46,918 nucleotides of DNA from HGM04593 sp045636125 (GCA_045636125.1 JAZTWX010000007.1:1-46918); one strand, 5' to 3'; counted from the stretch's first letter, positions 15,081-24,229 are shown. The notes: generated by a model from the letters alone, not told the origin. Program-made: numbers and translations.

Positions 15081-16559
15081 ATGAACGATTTTATCAAAGA
15101 CAAAATTGCGATAGACGGTCTCACTTACGACGACGTGTTGTTAATCCCCGCATACTCCGAGGTATTGCCCAAGGAGGTTAGTATGACTACCAAGTTCTCA
15201 AAGAACATTACGCTGAACGTGCCCTTCGTTACAGCTGCCATGGACACTGTAACCGAGGCGAAAATGGCCATTGCCATTGCTCGTGAGGGTGGTATCGGTG
15301 TTATTCACAAGAATATGTCAATTGCCGAGCAGGCTCATCAGGTGGCTATTGTGAAACGTGCCGAAAACGGTATGATTTACGACCCTGTTACAATTAAGGT
15401 GGCTGCTACGGTTAAAGATGCTCTCGACCTTATGGCCGAATATCACATCGGTGGTATCCCTGTGGTTGACGAGGATAGAAAACTTGTGGGTATTGTCACT
15501 AACCGCGACCTGCGTTTCGAGGTTGATATGAAACGTCCCGTGAGCGAGGTTATGACAAGCGACAATCTTGTGGTTACCCACCAGAAGACCGATATGGAGT
15601 CGGCTGCAAAAATTCTGCGTGAGAACAAGATTGAGAAGTTGCCCGTTGTAGACAACGACGGTCGCCTCATTGGTCTTATCACATACAAGGATATTACAAA
15701 GGCAAAGGATAAACCTATGGCTTGCAAGGATGCAAAAGGCCGTCTGCGCGTAGCTGCCGGTGTGGGTGTTACAATGGATGCAATGGACCGCATCAAGGCT
15801 CTTGTTGAGGCCGGTGTCGATGCCATTGTAATTGACACAGCCCACGGTCACTCGGCAGGTGTTGTGAACAAGCTCAAAGAGGCTAAGGCTGCTTATCCCC
15901 AGATTGACATTGTTGTGGGTAATGTTGCCACCGGCGAGGCTGCAAAAATGCTTGTAGAGGCTGGTGCTGACGCTGTCAAGGTGGGTATTGGCCCCGGTTC
16001 AATATGTACAACACGCGTGGTTGCCGGTGTGGGTGTTCCCCAGCTTTCGGCAGTTTATGATGTTGCAAAGGCATTGGAGGGTACAGGTGTTCCTTTGATT
16101 GCAGACGGTGGCTTGCGCTACTCGGGCGATGTTGTGAAGGCTCTTGCCGCTGGTGCTTACAGCGTGATGATCGGTTCGCTTGTTGCAGGAACCGAGGAGT
16201 CTCCCGGTGACACCATCATCTTCAACGGCCGTAAGTTCAAGTCTTATCGCGGTATGGGCTCTTTGGAGGCTATGGAGTGTGGTTCAAAGGACCGTTATTT
16301 CCAGGCCGACACAGCCGACAAGAAAAAGCTCGTTCCCGAGGGTATTGCAGCCCGCGTACCTTACAAAGGCACTCTCAACGAGGTTATCTACCAGCTTGTC
16401 GGTGGCTTGCGCAGCGGTATGGGTTATTGCGGTGCGCCTAACATCGAAACATTGCACAATGCAAAATTTGTGCGCATAACAAATGCCGGTGTATTGGAGA
16501 GCCACCCCCACGATGTAGCTATCACAAGCGAAGCTCCTAACTACAGCCGTCCCGAATAA
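15081..16559 (+). CDS. guaB: IMP dehydrogenase
   Basis: A 492-residue enzyme that oxidises IMP to XMP, the committed step to GMP. The TIM barrel is split by two CBS domains (about 98-210). The catalytic Cys309 lies in the signature GPGSICTTRVVAGVGVPQ; the flap has SKDRYFQ. The N-terminal GLTYDDVLLIPAYSEVLP and C-terminal GAPNIETLHNAKFVRIT are diagnostic. Codon use is strongly biased as in tig and ompA. It is followed after 7 bases by the first PPIase gene, so a purine enzyme is tied to an envelope folding cluster. Confidence 0.98.
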   Translation: MNDFIKDKIAIDGLTYDDVLLIPAYSEVLPKEVSMTTKFSKNITLNVPFVTAAMDTVTEAKMAIAIAREGGIGVIHKNMSIAEQAHQVAIVKRAENGMIYDPVTIKVAATVKDALDLMAEYHIGGIPVVDEDRKLVGIVTNRDLRFEVDMKRPVSEVMTSDNLVVTHQKTDMESAAKILRENKIEKLPVVDNDGRLIGLITYKDITKAKDKPMACKDAKGRLRVAAGVGVTMDAMDRIKALVEAGVDAIVIDTAHGHSAGVVNKLKEAKAAYPQIDIVVGNVATGEAAKMLVEAGADAVKVGIGPGSICTTRVVAGVGVPQLSAVYDVAKALEGTGVPLIADGGLRYSGDVVKALAAGAYSVMIGSLVAGTEESPGDTIIFNGRKFKSYRGMGSLEAMECGSKDRYFQADTADKKKLVPEGIAARVPYKGTLNEVIYQLVGGLRSGMGYCGAPNIETLHNAKFVRITNAGVLESHPHDVAITSEAPNYSRPE

Positions 16560-16566
16560 AACAAAT

Positions 16567-17991
16567 ATGAAAATAGCAAAAAAAGCAGCCGTTGTTTTTT
16601 TGGCAGCAATATCGTCTCTTGGGCTTTTTGCCCAGGAGAACGATCCTGTGCTTATGAAAATAGCCGGCACAGAAATAAAGCGTTCCGAGTTTGAGTATGC
16701 ATTCAACAAGAACAGCGTGAGCCAGGGCGAGCTGGGCGCAACGGTAGAGGAGTACCTGCCTATGTTCGTGAACTTCAAGCTGAAGATTGCCGAAGCAAAG
16801 GCTCAGCGTCTCGATACTCTTGCATCCTTCAAAGCCGAATATATGAAGGATCGCGCCGCTCTTGCCGAGGATTACCTCACCGACAAGAACTATGTTGAGG
16901 CCGAGGCATATAGAGTGTACGCCAAGGACTCGGCAACAGTGGGAAAGGACGGTTTCCTGAAACTATATCAGATAGCTGTTACCGTTCCACAGAATGCGAC
17001 AGCCGAGCAACAGGCTGCTGCAAAAGAAAAAATTGAGGCAGCTTATGCAAAATTGCAGGCCGGTGCCACAATGGGCGAAGCTGCTGCATCAATCGGCATT
17101 CCCTCTTCTTCTTTGAGGGCATTCGAAATTCTGCGTGGCCAGGCCTACGAGGAGTTCGAGCAGGCTGCTTTTGCTCTTGCCGACGGTGAATATTCGGCAC
17201 CTTTCCGCTCGCCGGCCGCTTACCACATTGTAAAGCGTGAGGGTTCGCGCCCCTTCGGCTCTTTCGAGAGCTACCGCCCTGCTATAATAAAGATGCTCGA
17301 AAAGGAGAATATCCGTCAGGCGGCGCGCATTAAAAAAGGTACCGACCTTGCAAGGGAGATGGGCGGCGGTCTCACCCCCGAACAGGCTCTTGCTCGCGAG
17401 GATAGCCTGCTCGAGGAGAAATACCCCGAATTCGGCAATCTTATGCGCGAGTATTACGAGGGCCTGCTCTTCTTCGAGATTTCTAACCGCGAGGTGTGGA
17501 AAAACGATGCGGACATTGAGGCCGCGCACGCAAAATTCTTCAAAAAGAACAAGAAGAAATATGCCTACGACGCTCCCCATTTCAGCGGAGCTGTAATATA
17601 TGCAAAAACCGCCGAGGTGCTTGCTGCTGCAAAGGAAAAATTGCAGGGAAAGCCAAAAAGCGAGTATCGCAACATTGTGAGCAAACATTTTGTAAACGAC
17701 TCGGTGCGCCTTATGCGTCTCGAAATGGGAGTTTACGCAGTGGGCGACAACGCTTGGGTTGACAAGCTGGTGTTCTCGCAGGGCGAGGGTGGCAGCGAAC
17801 GCAAGGATCTTCCTTTTGTCGATGTAGTGGGCAAGGTGCTCAAAAAACCCGAAACATACAAGGATGTGAAGGGTGGCGTTGCCGAGGATTACAACCGCTA
17901 TAAAGAGCAAGAGTGGGTGAAGAAACTTCGTAAGAAATATACTGTTGAAATTGATGAAGAGGTGCTAAAAACCGTTAATAATCACAATTGA
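16567..17991 (+). CDS. Periplasmic peptidylprolyl isomerase, PpiC/parvulin type (first of three)
   Basis: A 474-residue exported protein. A signal peptide (MKIAKKAAVVFLAAISSLGLFAQ) ends near residue 23. A SurA-like N-terminal helical region (about 30-120, with VEEYLPMFVNFKLKIAEA) is followed by one parvulin-like domain (about 130-225) ending in AAYHIVKREG. The remainder (about 300-470) has a second, degenerate segment without an obvious active site. It probably acts as a periplasmic chaperone for outer-membrane proteins, as SurA does, by inference from family and from surA two genes on. It follows guaB by 7 bases. Confidence 0.82.
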   Translation: MKIAKKAAVVFLAAISSLGLFAQENDPVLMKIAGTEIKRSEFEYAFNKNSVSQGELGATVEEYLPMFVNFKLKIAEAKAQRLDTLASFKAEYMKDRAALAEDYLTDKNYVEAEAYRVYAKDSATVGKDGFLKLYQIAVTVPQNATAEQQAAAKEKIEAAYAKLQAGATMGEAAASIGIPSSSLRAFEILRGQAYEEFEQAAFALADGEYSAPFRSPAAYHIVKREGSRPFGSFESYRPAIIKMLEKENIRQAARIKKGTDLAREMGGGLTPEQALAREDSLLEEKYPEFGNLMREYYEGLLFFEISNREVWKNDADIEAAHAKFFKKNKKKYAYDAPHFSGAVIYAKTAEVLAAAKEKLQGKPKSEYRNIVSKHFVNDSVRLMRLEMGVYAVGDNAWVDKLVFSQGEGGSERKDLPFVDVVGKVLKKPETYKDVKGGVAEDYNRYKEQEWVKKLRKKYTVEIDEEVLKTVNNHN

Positions 17992-18017
17992 AAAGGTATA
18001 ATTAATATATTTGCACG

Positions 18018-18878
18018 ATGAAATTTGCAAAACAAATATTTGTGGTGGCAATAGCCGCCGGTGCGCTCCTTTTTGCATCGTGCAAGGAAGAGATACTTCA
18101 CCGTGGAAAGACCCCGTTGGTGGGAGTGGGCAAGGAGTATCTTTACAAAGAAGATGTGCAGCGTTTCTATAACGCAAACCCTCCCGCAGCCGACAGTGCC
18201 GAATATGTGAACGCATACATCAACCGTTGGATAGAGGAGGCTCTCTTCTATCACTCGGCTTTGCGCAATGTGCCCGCGTCGGACGAAATTGAGAGCCTTG
18301 TGGAAAGTTACAAACGCAGCCTTGTGCTCAACATCTACCAGGAGGCACTCGTGGAGCAACAGCTTCAACGCGAAATATCGCCCGGGAGCGTGGAGGCCTT
18401 TTACAACGACAACGGCTCGCTCTTCGAGCTCGAGGAGTCGCTTGCAAAGGGCATCTTCCTGAAAGTGCCGGTGAACACCCCCAAGCTGAATCAGTTGCGC
18501 GGGTGGTGCAAGAACCGCAGCGAGGAGAACCTCGAAAACCTCGAAAAGTATGGCTTTGTGAACAATGTGACATACGAATATTTTGCCGACTCGTGGCGGC
18601 GCCTTTCCGAAATTGCCGACGGCGCACCGGTGGGCGAGGAAGAACTCCTGCAGCGCCTCCGCCGCACAGCCGACCTTGAATTCCGCGACAAGCAGTTTGT
18701 CTACTTCGTGTCGGTCGACTCGGTTATAGGAAAGGGTGAGGCAAAGCCGCTCGAAATGGTCGAGGGAGAGATACGTGAGCTGCTTGTGAACAATCTCAAG
18801 GCAAATTTCATAAAGGAGAAAAAGCGCAGCATCTACAACGAGGCTCTTGAAAAGGGCAACATACAGTTTTACAATTAA
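18018..18878 (+). CDS. SurA-like lipoprotein (second of three)
   Basis: A 286-residue predicted lipoprotein. The lipobox LFASC puts the lipidated Cys at 22, followed by KEE, an acidic start of the mature chain. The body is helical and SurA-like in the N-terminal part (NAYINRWIEEALFYHSAL; ALVEQQLQREISPGSVEAFYNDN). A parvulin catalytic domain is not convincing, so it may be a chaperone without isomerase activity. It lies between two PPIase genes in the same operon, which supports a role with them in outer-membrane protein folding. Exact family unknown. Confidence 0.72.
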   Translation: MKFAKQIFVVAIAAGALLFASCKEEILHRGKTPLVGVGKEYLYKEDVQRFYNANPPAADSAEYVNAYINRWIEEALFYHSALRNVPASDEIESLVESYKRSLVLNIYQEALVEQQLQREISPGSVEAFYNDNGSLFELEESLAKGIFLKVPVNTPKLNQLRGWCKNRSEENLENLEKYGFVNNVTYEYFADSWRRLSEIADGAPVGEEELLQRLRRTADLEFRDKQFVYFVSVDSVIGKGEAKPLEMVEGEIRELLVNNLKANFIKEKKRSIYNEALEKGNIQFYN

Positions 18879-18920
18879 GCGGTGGCGGCATTTGTCGCCT
18901 CCTCTTTGCAATAGAATATT

Positions 18921-20294
18921 ATGGGTAAAAATAAAATACTGCAATATCTTTTGTGTGCTTTTGCCACGCTTTTTGCGGGCGGTGCAACAGCGCAGGACAA
19001 TGTTATAGACAGGGTTGAATGGGTTGTGGGCGACAAGGCTATCTTGCGTTCCGACATTGAGGACGCCATCAGATATTGGATGATGAACGGCCAGAAATTT
19101 ACGGGCGACCCTTACAGCGTGGTGGGCGAGGACCTTGCCGTGCAGCAACTGTTCCTGCACCAGGCGGCACTCGACAGCGTGGAGGTGAACGAGGCGCAAC
19201 TCATACGCAGTGTCGATGCGAAACTCGACGAGTCCATTCAGACTGCTGGCTCAAAAGAGAAACTCGAGGAGTATCAGAAAATGTCGGTGAGCAAAATTCG
19301 TGATATGCTCTACGAAAATATGCGCAACTACAACACAATGGCACTGATGAGGCAGAAAATTGTGGGTGATATTAAAGTGTCGCCCAACCTTGTGCGCCGT
19401 TTCTACGAATCGCTGCCCGCCGACAGCATCCCCTTTGTTCAGGAACAGGTGGAGGTGCAGATAATAACAATGGAGCCCCTGGTTGACACCGAAGAGCTCG
19501 AAAGGGTGAAAAGTGAGTTGCGCGAGTATGCCGACCGCATCACAAGCGGCGAAACAAGCTTCTCCACTCTTGCTCTTCTGTATTCCGAAGACCCCGGCTC
19601 GGCCCGTCGCGGTGGTGAGCTCGACTTTACGGCCCGTGGACAGTTTGCCCCCGAATTTGCCAATGTGGCATTCAACCTCACCGACCCCGGCAAGGTGTCG
19701 AAAATTGTTGAAACGGAGTATGGTTTCCACATCATACAGCTTATGGAAAAGCGCGGCGACCGCATAAAGGTGCGCCACATTCTGCGCAAGCCGCGTATCT
19801 CCACAGCCAATATAAAGAAACTCCTGCTCACGCTCGACTCGCTTGCAACCGACATCAAAAACGACTCCCTCACATTCGAGGATGCCGTTATCGCCTGCTC
19901 ATACGACAAGGAGACCTGCAATAACTACGGTATAATGTACAACAAGCAGACAGGTGCTTCGCGCTTCCGCTTGCAGGAACTTCCCGTGGATGTTGCCCGT
20001 GTGGTAGATGGTATGAAGGTGGGCGATGTCTCTTCTCCCTTTACAATGAGGCTCGACAATGGAAAGACCATTTGCGCGATTGTGAAGCTGAAGAACCGCA
20101 TAGATGCCCACAAGGCAAGCATAAAAGACGATTATGAGACATTGAAGGCTCTCTACACCGAAAAGCTGAGCGAGGAGCGCACAATGGAGTGGATAAAGGA
20201 GAAGCAGAAGAACACTTATGTGCGCGTGAACGGCAAGGTGAACAAGGGCGATTTCAAATACCCGGGTTGGGTGTTCTATGAGGATAAAAAATAA
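18921..20294 (+). CDS. surA: SurA-type periplasmic chaperone and PPIase (third of three)
   Basis: A 457-residue periplasmic protein. The signal peptide ends near GGATAQ (25). A SurA N-terminal domain starts with DNVIDRVEWVVGDKAILRSDIE and two parvulin domains follow (about 176-286 and 287-395). The first has the classic sequence YSEDPGSARRGGELDF and ends in EYGFHIIQLMEKRGDRIKVRHIL; the second contains DKETCNNYGIMYN and is less canonical. It is the closest of the three to true SurA, which escorts beta-barrel proteins to the BAM complex. Only 15 bases separate it from the OstA-like gene; an LptD-linked role is plausible because SurA helps fold LptD. Confidence 0.9.
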   Translation: MGKNKILQYLLCAFATLFAGGATAQDNVIDRVEWVVGDKAILRSDIEDAIRYWMMNGQKFTGDPYSVVGEDLAVQQLFLHQAALDSVEVNEAQLIRSVDAKLDESIQTAGSKEKLEEYQKMSVSKIRDMLYENMRNYNTMALMRQKIVGDIKVSPNLVRRFYESLPADSIPFVQEQVEVQIITMEPLVDTEELERVKSELREYADRITSGETSFSTLALLYSEDPGSARRGGELDFTARGQFAPEFANVAFNLTDPGKVSKIVETEYGFHIIQLMEKRGDRIKVRHILRKPRISTANIKKLLLTLDSLATDIKNDSLTFEDAVIACSYDKETCNNYGIMYNKQTGASRFRLQELPVDVARVVDGMKVGDVSSPFTMRLDNGKTICAIVKLKNRIDAHKASIKDDYETLKALYTEKLSEERTMEWIKEKQKNTYVRVNGKVNKGDFKYPGWVFYEDKK

Positions 20295-20309
20295 AAAGGA
20301 GCAAAAGGG

Positions 20310-21953
20310 ATGGCAAGAATAAAAACACTTCTCCTGCTACTGCTTGCAACCTGTAGCCTGGCGGCGCAGGAGGCGCGCAGCACAGCGGCGGTCGATGGCG
20401 CAACAGCATCGAAGTCGCCAACATATGTGTATATGCTCCACGCAGACACAACCAAGTTCGACAAGAAGCGCTTGCCCGATGCATTTATTCTCGTAGGCAA
20501 TGTATCGTTCCGTCGCGACAGTATGTATATGTACTGCGACAGCGCCTATTTCTTCTCGAAAAAGAATTCGGTGCAGGCGTTCGGAAATGTGAAGATGGAG
20601 CAGGGTGACACGCTCTCCCTCCACGGCGACTATATGGACTACAACGGCGACGAGAATCTTGCGCGAGTGCGCAACAATGTACGTCTGATAGACAAGACCT
20701 CTATGCTCGAAACCGACAGCCTCAATTTCGACCGCAACATAAACCTCGGTTACTATTTCAACGGCGGTGCACTATACGACGGCGAGAGCACGTTGGAGTC
20801 GCTTCGTGGCGAGTATAGCATCGACAGCAAGGAGGCGGTGTTCAAGGATAATGTGAACCTGCAGAACAAGCAGTTCACAATGGAGTCGGACACGCTGCGC
20901 TACAACACGGCTACAAAAACAGCTACAATAGTGGGCCCCACAAACATATTCAACGGGCACAACTATCACATATACTCCGAGCTTGGGCATTACGACACAG
21001 GCAACAGGGTGGCTACGCTTCTCAAGCGCTCTGTCTTGAGCAACGGCGACCGCAATATCACAGCCGACTCCATCCTCTATGATGTAACGGCCGGGATAAG
21101 CGAGATTTTTGGTGATATGCTCTACAACGACCCCTCTAACAGAAATATGCTTGTGGGTAATTACGGCTATCTGAACGATGTTGTCGATTCGGCCTACGTT
21201 ACAAACCGCGCAGTAGTGGTCGATTATTCGCAGAAGGACTCCCTCTTTATGCACGCCGACACCATTTGGGCAGTGACAAAGAACATCGACAGCGATTCAA
21301 TCTATCGTCAGGTGCGTGCCTACCACGGCGTAAGGGCCTACAGCAAGAGTATGCAGGCCTCGTGCGACTCGTTGGTTGTCGACACTCGCGACTCCTGTAT
21401 GACAATGTATAAGGACCCCATATTGTGGAATGAGGGCATACAGTTGCTGGGCGAGGAGATAAAGATGTATATGGACAGCTCCACCATCGACCGTGTTCAC
21501 GTGTTGCGCCAGACGCTCTACGCCGAACAGGTCGATGCCGAAAACTACAACCAGATAAACGGCCGCGAAATGAAATTCTATTTCAAAGAGGGGCGTTTGA
21601 ATGAGATGCACGTTATCGGCGGTGCCAACGTAATATATTTCCCCATGGACGAGGACAGCGTTATTGTGGGAATGAACACAACCCTTGCGGGCAGAATATC
21701 GGCCTATATGAAAGATGGCCAGATGGATAGAATTGTAATCCCCAACGAGTCGAAGGGTATTTTCTACCCCTTGAGCAAGGCTCCGGTATCGAGCAAGAGA
21801 CTCGAGAATTTTGCGTGGTTCAGCTATGTGCGTCCGCAGAGCAAGGAGGATATTTTTGAATGGAGAGGAAAGGAAAAGGAACTTATGCTCAAAAAGATAC
21901 GCCGCGAAAAGATTCCTTTGCCATCTCTCAACAGGTTTAACAAGAAAAAATAG
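20310..21953 (+). CDS. OstA/LptA-like periplasmic protein
   Basis: A 547-residue exported protein with a signal peptide ending near SLAAQ. Its first half repeats short beta-strand units of the OstA/LptA/LptD-N type (GNVSFRRDSMYMYCDSAYFF; FGNVKMEQGDTLSLHGDYMDY; RNNVRLIDKTSMLETDSLNF), which form the beta-jellyroll that carries LPS across the periplasm. It is far longer than E. coli LptA (about 185 residues) and no C-terminal beta barrel of LptD is evident. A Bacteroidota form of the LPS bridge is the best guess. The neighbours surA and mutL recur with it in related genomes from memory. Its TAG stop ends at 21953. Confidence 0.82.
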   Translation: MARIKTLLLLLLATCSLAAQEARSTAAVDGATASKSPTYVYMLHADTTKFDKKRLPDAFILVGNVSFRRDSMYMYCDSAYFFSKKNSVQAFGNVKMEQGDTLSLHGDYMDYNGDENLARVRNNVRLIDKTSMLETDSLNFDRNINLGYYFNGGALYDGESTLESLRGEYSIDSKEAVFKDNVNLQNKQFTMESDTLRYNTATKTATIVGPTNIFNGHNYHIYSELGHYDTGNRVATLLKRSVLSNGDRNITADSILYDVTAGISEIFGDMLYNDPSNRNMLVGNYGYLNDVVDSAYVTNRAVVVDYSQKDSLFMHADTIWAVTKNIDSDSIYRQVRAYHGVRAYSKSMQASCDSLVVDTRDSCMTMYKDPILWNEGIQLLGEEIKMYMDSSTIDRVHVLRQTLYAEQVDAENYNQINGREMKFYFKEGRLNEMHVIGGANVIYFPMDEDSVIVGMNTTLAGRISAYMKDGQMDRIVIPNESKGIFYPLSKAPVSSKRLENFAWFSYVRPQSKEDIFEWRGKEKELMLKKIRREKIPLPSLNRFNKKK

Positions 21954-21961
21954 TGTGTGCA

Positions 21962-22261
21962 ATGGGCTTTTTTAAGATGAAATCTCCCCGCAAGTTTGAA
22001 CATAAATACATTTATGTTGACGAGCGACGCGAAAAACTCGACAAGATTGTCGAGAATGCAAAGCGCGACTTAGGGATGGAGCCTGCGGCGCCACGCACCT
22101 ACGAAGAGCGCATACGCGGTACGTTCGTGGGCTCTACCACCCACCTCAAGCGTCGCAAGGAGGGTGGAGGTGCCCATATGAAGACACAAACAATTATTGT
22201 TGTGCTCATAGCAGCATTGTATGTGCTGCACTATTTACTAACAGGTTCTTGGACTTTTTAA
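21962..22261 (+). CDS. Small basic protein with a C-terminal membrane helix
   Basis: About 99 residues; I do not recognise a named family. The N-terminal two-thirds are highly charged (PRKFEHKYIYVDERREKLDKIV; KRDLGMEP), then comes one hydrophobic helix (TIIVVLIAALYVLHYLL), then GSWTF. The topology suggests a tail-anchored inner-membrane protein with a cytoplasmic basic domain. ATG 21962 is preferred; a GTG at 21953 and an ATG at 21977 are alternatives. It starts 8 bases after the OstA-like gene and ends 13 bases before mutL, so it is surely part of the same transcript. Confidence 0.75.
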   Translation: MGFFKMKSPRKFEHKYIYVDERREKLDKIVENAKRDLGMEPAAPRTYEERIRGTFVGSTTHLKRRKEGGGAHMKTQTIIVVLIAALYVLHYLLTGSWTF

Positions 22262-22274
22262 CAAGTTTTCCCTT

Positions 22275-24137
22275 ATGCAAGATATAATACATTTGTTGCC
22301 CGACTCGGTGGCCAACCAGATTGCCGCGGGTGAGGTTGTGCAACGCCCCTCTTCGGTGGTAAAGGAGCTTGTGGAGAATGCCATAGATGCCGGTGCTACT
22401 AAAATTCAGGTTATTGTGAGCGATGGCGGCCGCACCCTCATTCAGGTTATTGACAATGGTGTGGGAATGTCCGAGACCGACGCGCGCCTTTCGTTCGAGC
22501 GCCACGCAACCTCAAAAATAAAGAAGGCCGAGGACCTCTTCGCTCTCAACACAATGGGATTCAGGGGCGAGGCTCTTGCTTCCATTGCTGCCGTGGCGCA
22601 GGTGGAGCTTGTCACCCGCCGTGCCGACGACGAGCTTGGAACACGCATCTGCGTGGGTGGCTCGCAGTTCGAGGAACAAGAGGCTGTAGCCGCTCCCGTG
22701 GGCAGTAATTTCAAGGTGAAGAACCTCTTTTTCAATATTCCCGCCCGTCGCAAGTTCTTGAAATCCACTCAAACCGAGCTTAACAATATTGTGACCGAGT
22801 TCGAGCGCGTCGCGCTCATAAATTGCGATGTGGGATTTTCTCTCTCGCACAACGGGGTGGAAATTTCGCAATTGCCCGTCTCCTCCTTCAGGCAGAGGAT
22901 TGTGAACCTCTTCGGCAAGAAAATAAACACGCAACTGTTGGAAGTGTCGCTCGACAGTACCCTCATCAAGGTAAAGGGCTTTGTGGGCGCTCCCGAAAGC
23001 TCGCGCAAGAAGGGCGCGCAGCAATATTTCTTTGTGAACGGCCGCTATATGCGCCACCCCTATTTTGCAAAGGCTGTGCAGGAGGCCTACACCAATATAA
23101 TACCGCAAGGCGAGCAGGTGCCTTTCTTCCTTTGCCTTAATGTGGAGCCCTCGCGCATCGATGTGAATATTCACCCCACGAAGACCGAAATAAAGTTCGA
23201 GGATGAAAGCAGCTTGTGGCAAATTCTTGCTGCTGCCGTGCGCGAGTCGCTCGGCCGTTTTAATGCAGCCCCTGCGCTCGACTTCGATTCCGACGATTTT
23301 CCCGAATTGCCCGAAATTCCTGTGATGGAGGCTATGAGCGATAGTGAACGTGCTTCGGTGTCAGCGCCCAAGGTAAAGTACGACCCCACGTATAACCCCT
23401 TCAAAAAGAATGCGCCCGATTATCGCAAGACCGAAAACTCCTATTGGGAGAAACTCTACGACGGCACGGCAGGCAACTCGTCCGAGTCGGTGCCTCCTGC
23501 TATTGAGGATATCTTTGCAGGCGAGCCTATGCTCGACGGTTACGGCGCAGCCGCTCCGCAGCCTTGTGAGGATTATGTGCCGCTTGCACAGTACAAAGGG
23601 CAGTATATCCTTGTTCCTGTGAACGATGGGCTTATGTTTGTGCACCAGCGTCGTGCGCACATAAGAGTATTGTTCGAAAAGTATATGCGACAGCTTTCGG
23701 CAAAGCAGGCGGCGTCGCAGGGCCTGCTCTTCCCCGAACGTGTTGAGCTTTCCGTTGCCGAAGCTGCTGCGTTCGAGTCGGCTACCGAGGAGTTCCTGTC
23801 ACTCGGTTTCGATGTTTCGTCGTTGGGCAGTGGCAGCTACGCAATTCAGGGTGTTCCCGCCGGGCTCGACGGGCTTTCGCCCTCGCATCTGCTGCTCGAA
23901 ATCCTTCATTCGGCAATGGAGCAGACAACTGCAGTGAAAGAAAAATTGCAGCACTCCATGGCTCTTTCAATGGCCACGCAAATGGCTGTTGTTGCGGGGC
24001 AGGTATTGTCGTTCGACGAAATGAGTCTTCTTGTGAACGAGCTGTTTGCGACATCAATGCCGCAACGTACCCCCGACGGTGCAACCGTGGTTTACGTAAT
24101 GAACGACTCGGAAATGAACAAATTTTTTGCAAAATGA
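22275..24137 (+). CDS. mutL: DNA mismatch repair protein MutL
   Basis: A 620-residue GHKL ATPase that links MutS mismatch recognition to strand removal. ATPase motifs are intact: NQIAAGEVVQRPSSVVKEL (14-32) with catalytic Glu31 and Asn35, DNGVGM (60-65) and FRGEAL (96-101). A variable acidic linker (about 330-430) leads to the dimerisation domain. Where endonuclease-type MutL has DQHAxxE, this protein has HQRRAHI (457-463), so the Asp and His are lost; a CPHGRP-type zinc motif near the end is also not seen. It may lack nicking activity. A weak hairpin follows at 24155-24176. Confidence 0.95.
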   Translation: MQDIIHLLPDSVANQIAAGEVVQRPSSVVKELVENAIDAGATKIQVIVSDGGRTLIQVIDNGVGMSETDARLSFERHATSKIKKAEDLFALNTMGFRGEALASIAAVAQVELVTRRADDELGTRICVGGSQFEEQEAVAAPVGSNFKVKNLFFNIPARRKFLKSTQTELNNIVTEFERVALINCDVGFSLSHNGVEISQLPVSSFRQRIVNLFGKKINTQLLEVSLDSTLIKVKGFVGAPESSRKKGAQQYFFVNGRYMRHPYFAKAVQEAYTNIIPQGEQVPFFLCLNVEPSRIDVNIHPTKTEIKFEDESSLWQILAAAVRESLGRFNAAPALDFDSDDFPELPEIPVMEAMSDSERASVSAPKVKYDPTYNPFKKNAPDYRKTENSYWEKLYDGTAGNSSESVPPAIEDIFAGEPMLDGYGAAAPQPCEDYVPLAQYKGQYILVPVNDGLMFVHQRRAHIRVLFEKYMRQLSAKQAASQGLLFPERVELSVAEAAAFESATEEFLSLGFDVSSLGSGSYAIQGVPAGLDGLSPSHLLLEILHSAMEQTTAVKEKLQHSMALSMATQMAVVAGQVLSFDEMSLLVNELFATSMPQRTPDGATVVYVMNDSEMNKFFAK

Positions 24138-24154
24138 TAGTTTACGTCTTATAA

Positions 24155-24176
24155 AATGTTAAAAATCGTTAACATT
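24155..24176 (+). terminator. Weak hairpin after mutL
   Basis: AATGTTAA (24155-24162) pairs with TTAACATT (24169-24176). The stem is AT-rich and lacks a clean T tract, so termination is uncertain. Confidence 0.35.
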
Positions 24177-24196
24177 ACAGGCTTTTATATAATATA

Positions 24197-24229
24197 TTTA
24201 TAGTGCTTTGTGAATTTTATGTAAATTTG
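24197..24229 (+). promoter_or_regulatory. Probable promoter for the OmpA-family gene
   Basis: TAAATTTG (24222-24229) is a perfect -7 box; TTTA (24197-24200) lies 21 bases upstream as a near -33. The start codon is 143 bases past the -7 box, so the RNA has a long leader. It holds a stem formed by TTGTCGG and CCGGCAA around 24273-24293. Confidence 0.5.

Noticed and set aside
18006..18013. TATATTTG before the SurA-like lipoprotein gene
   Set aside because: It fits the -7 box but lies 4 bases before the start codon, so RNA would begin inside the gene, and there is no -33 partner.
17982..19199. 405-residue - strand open frame over the PPIase genes
   Set aside because: Antisense shadow; the + strand proteins have signal peptides, a lipobox and PPIase motifs.
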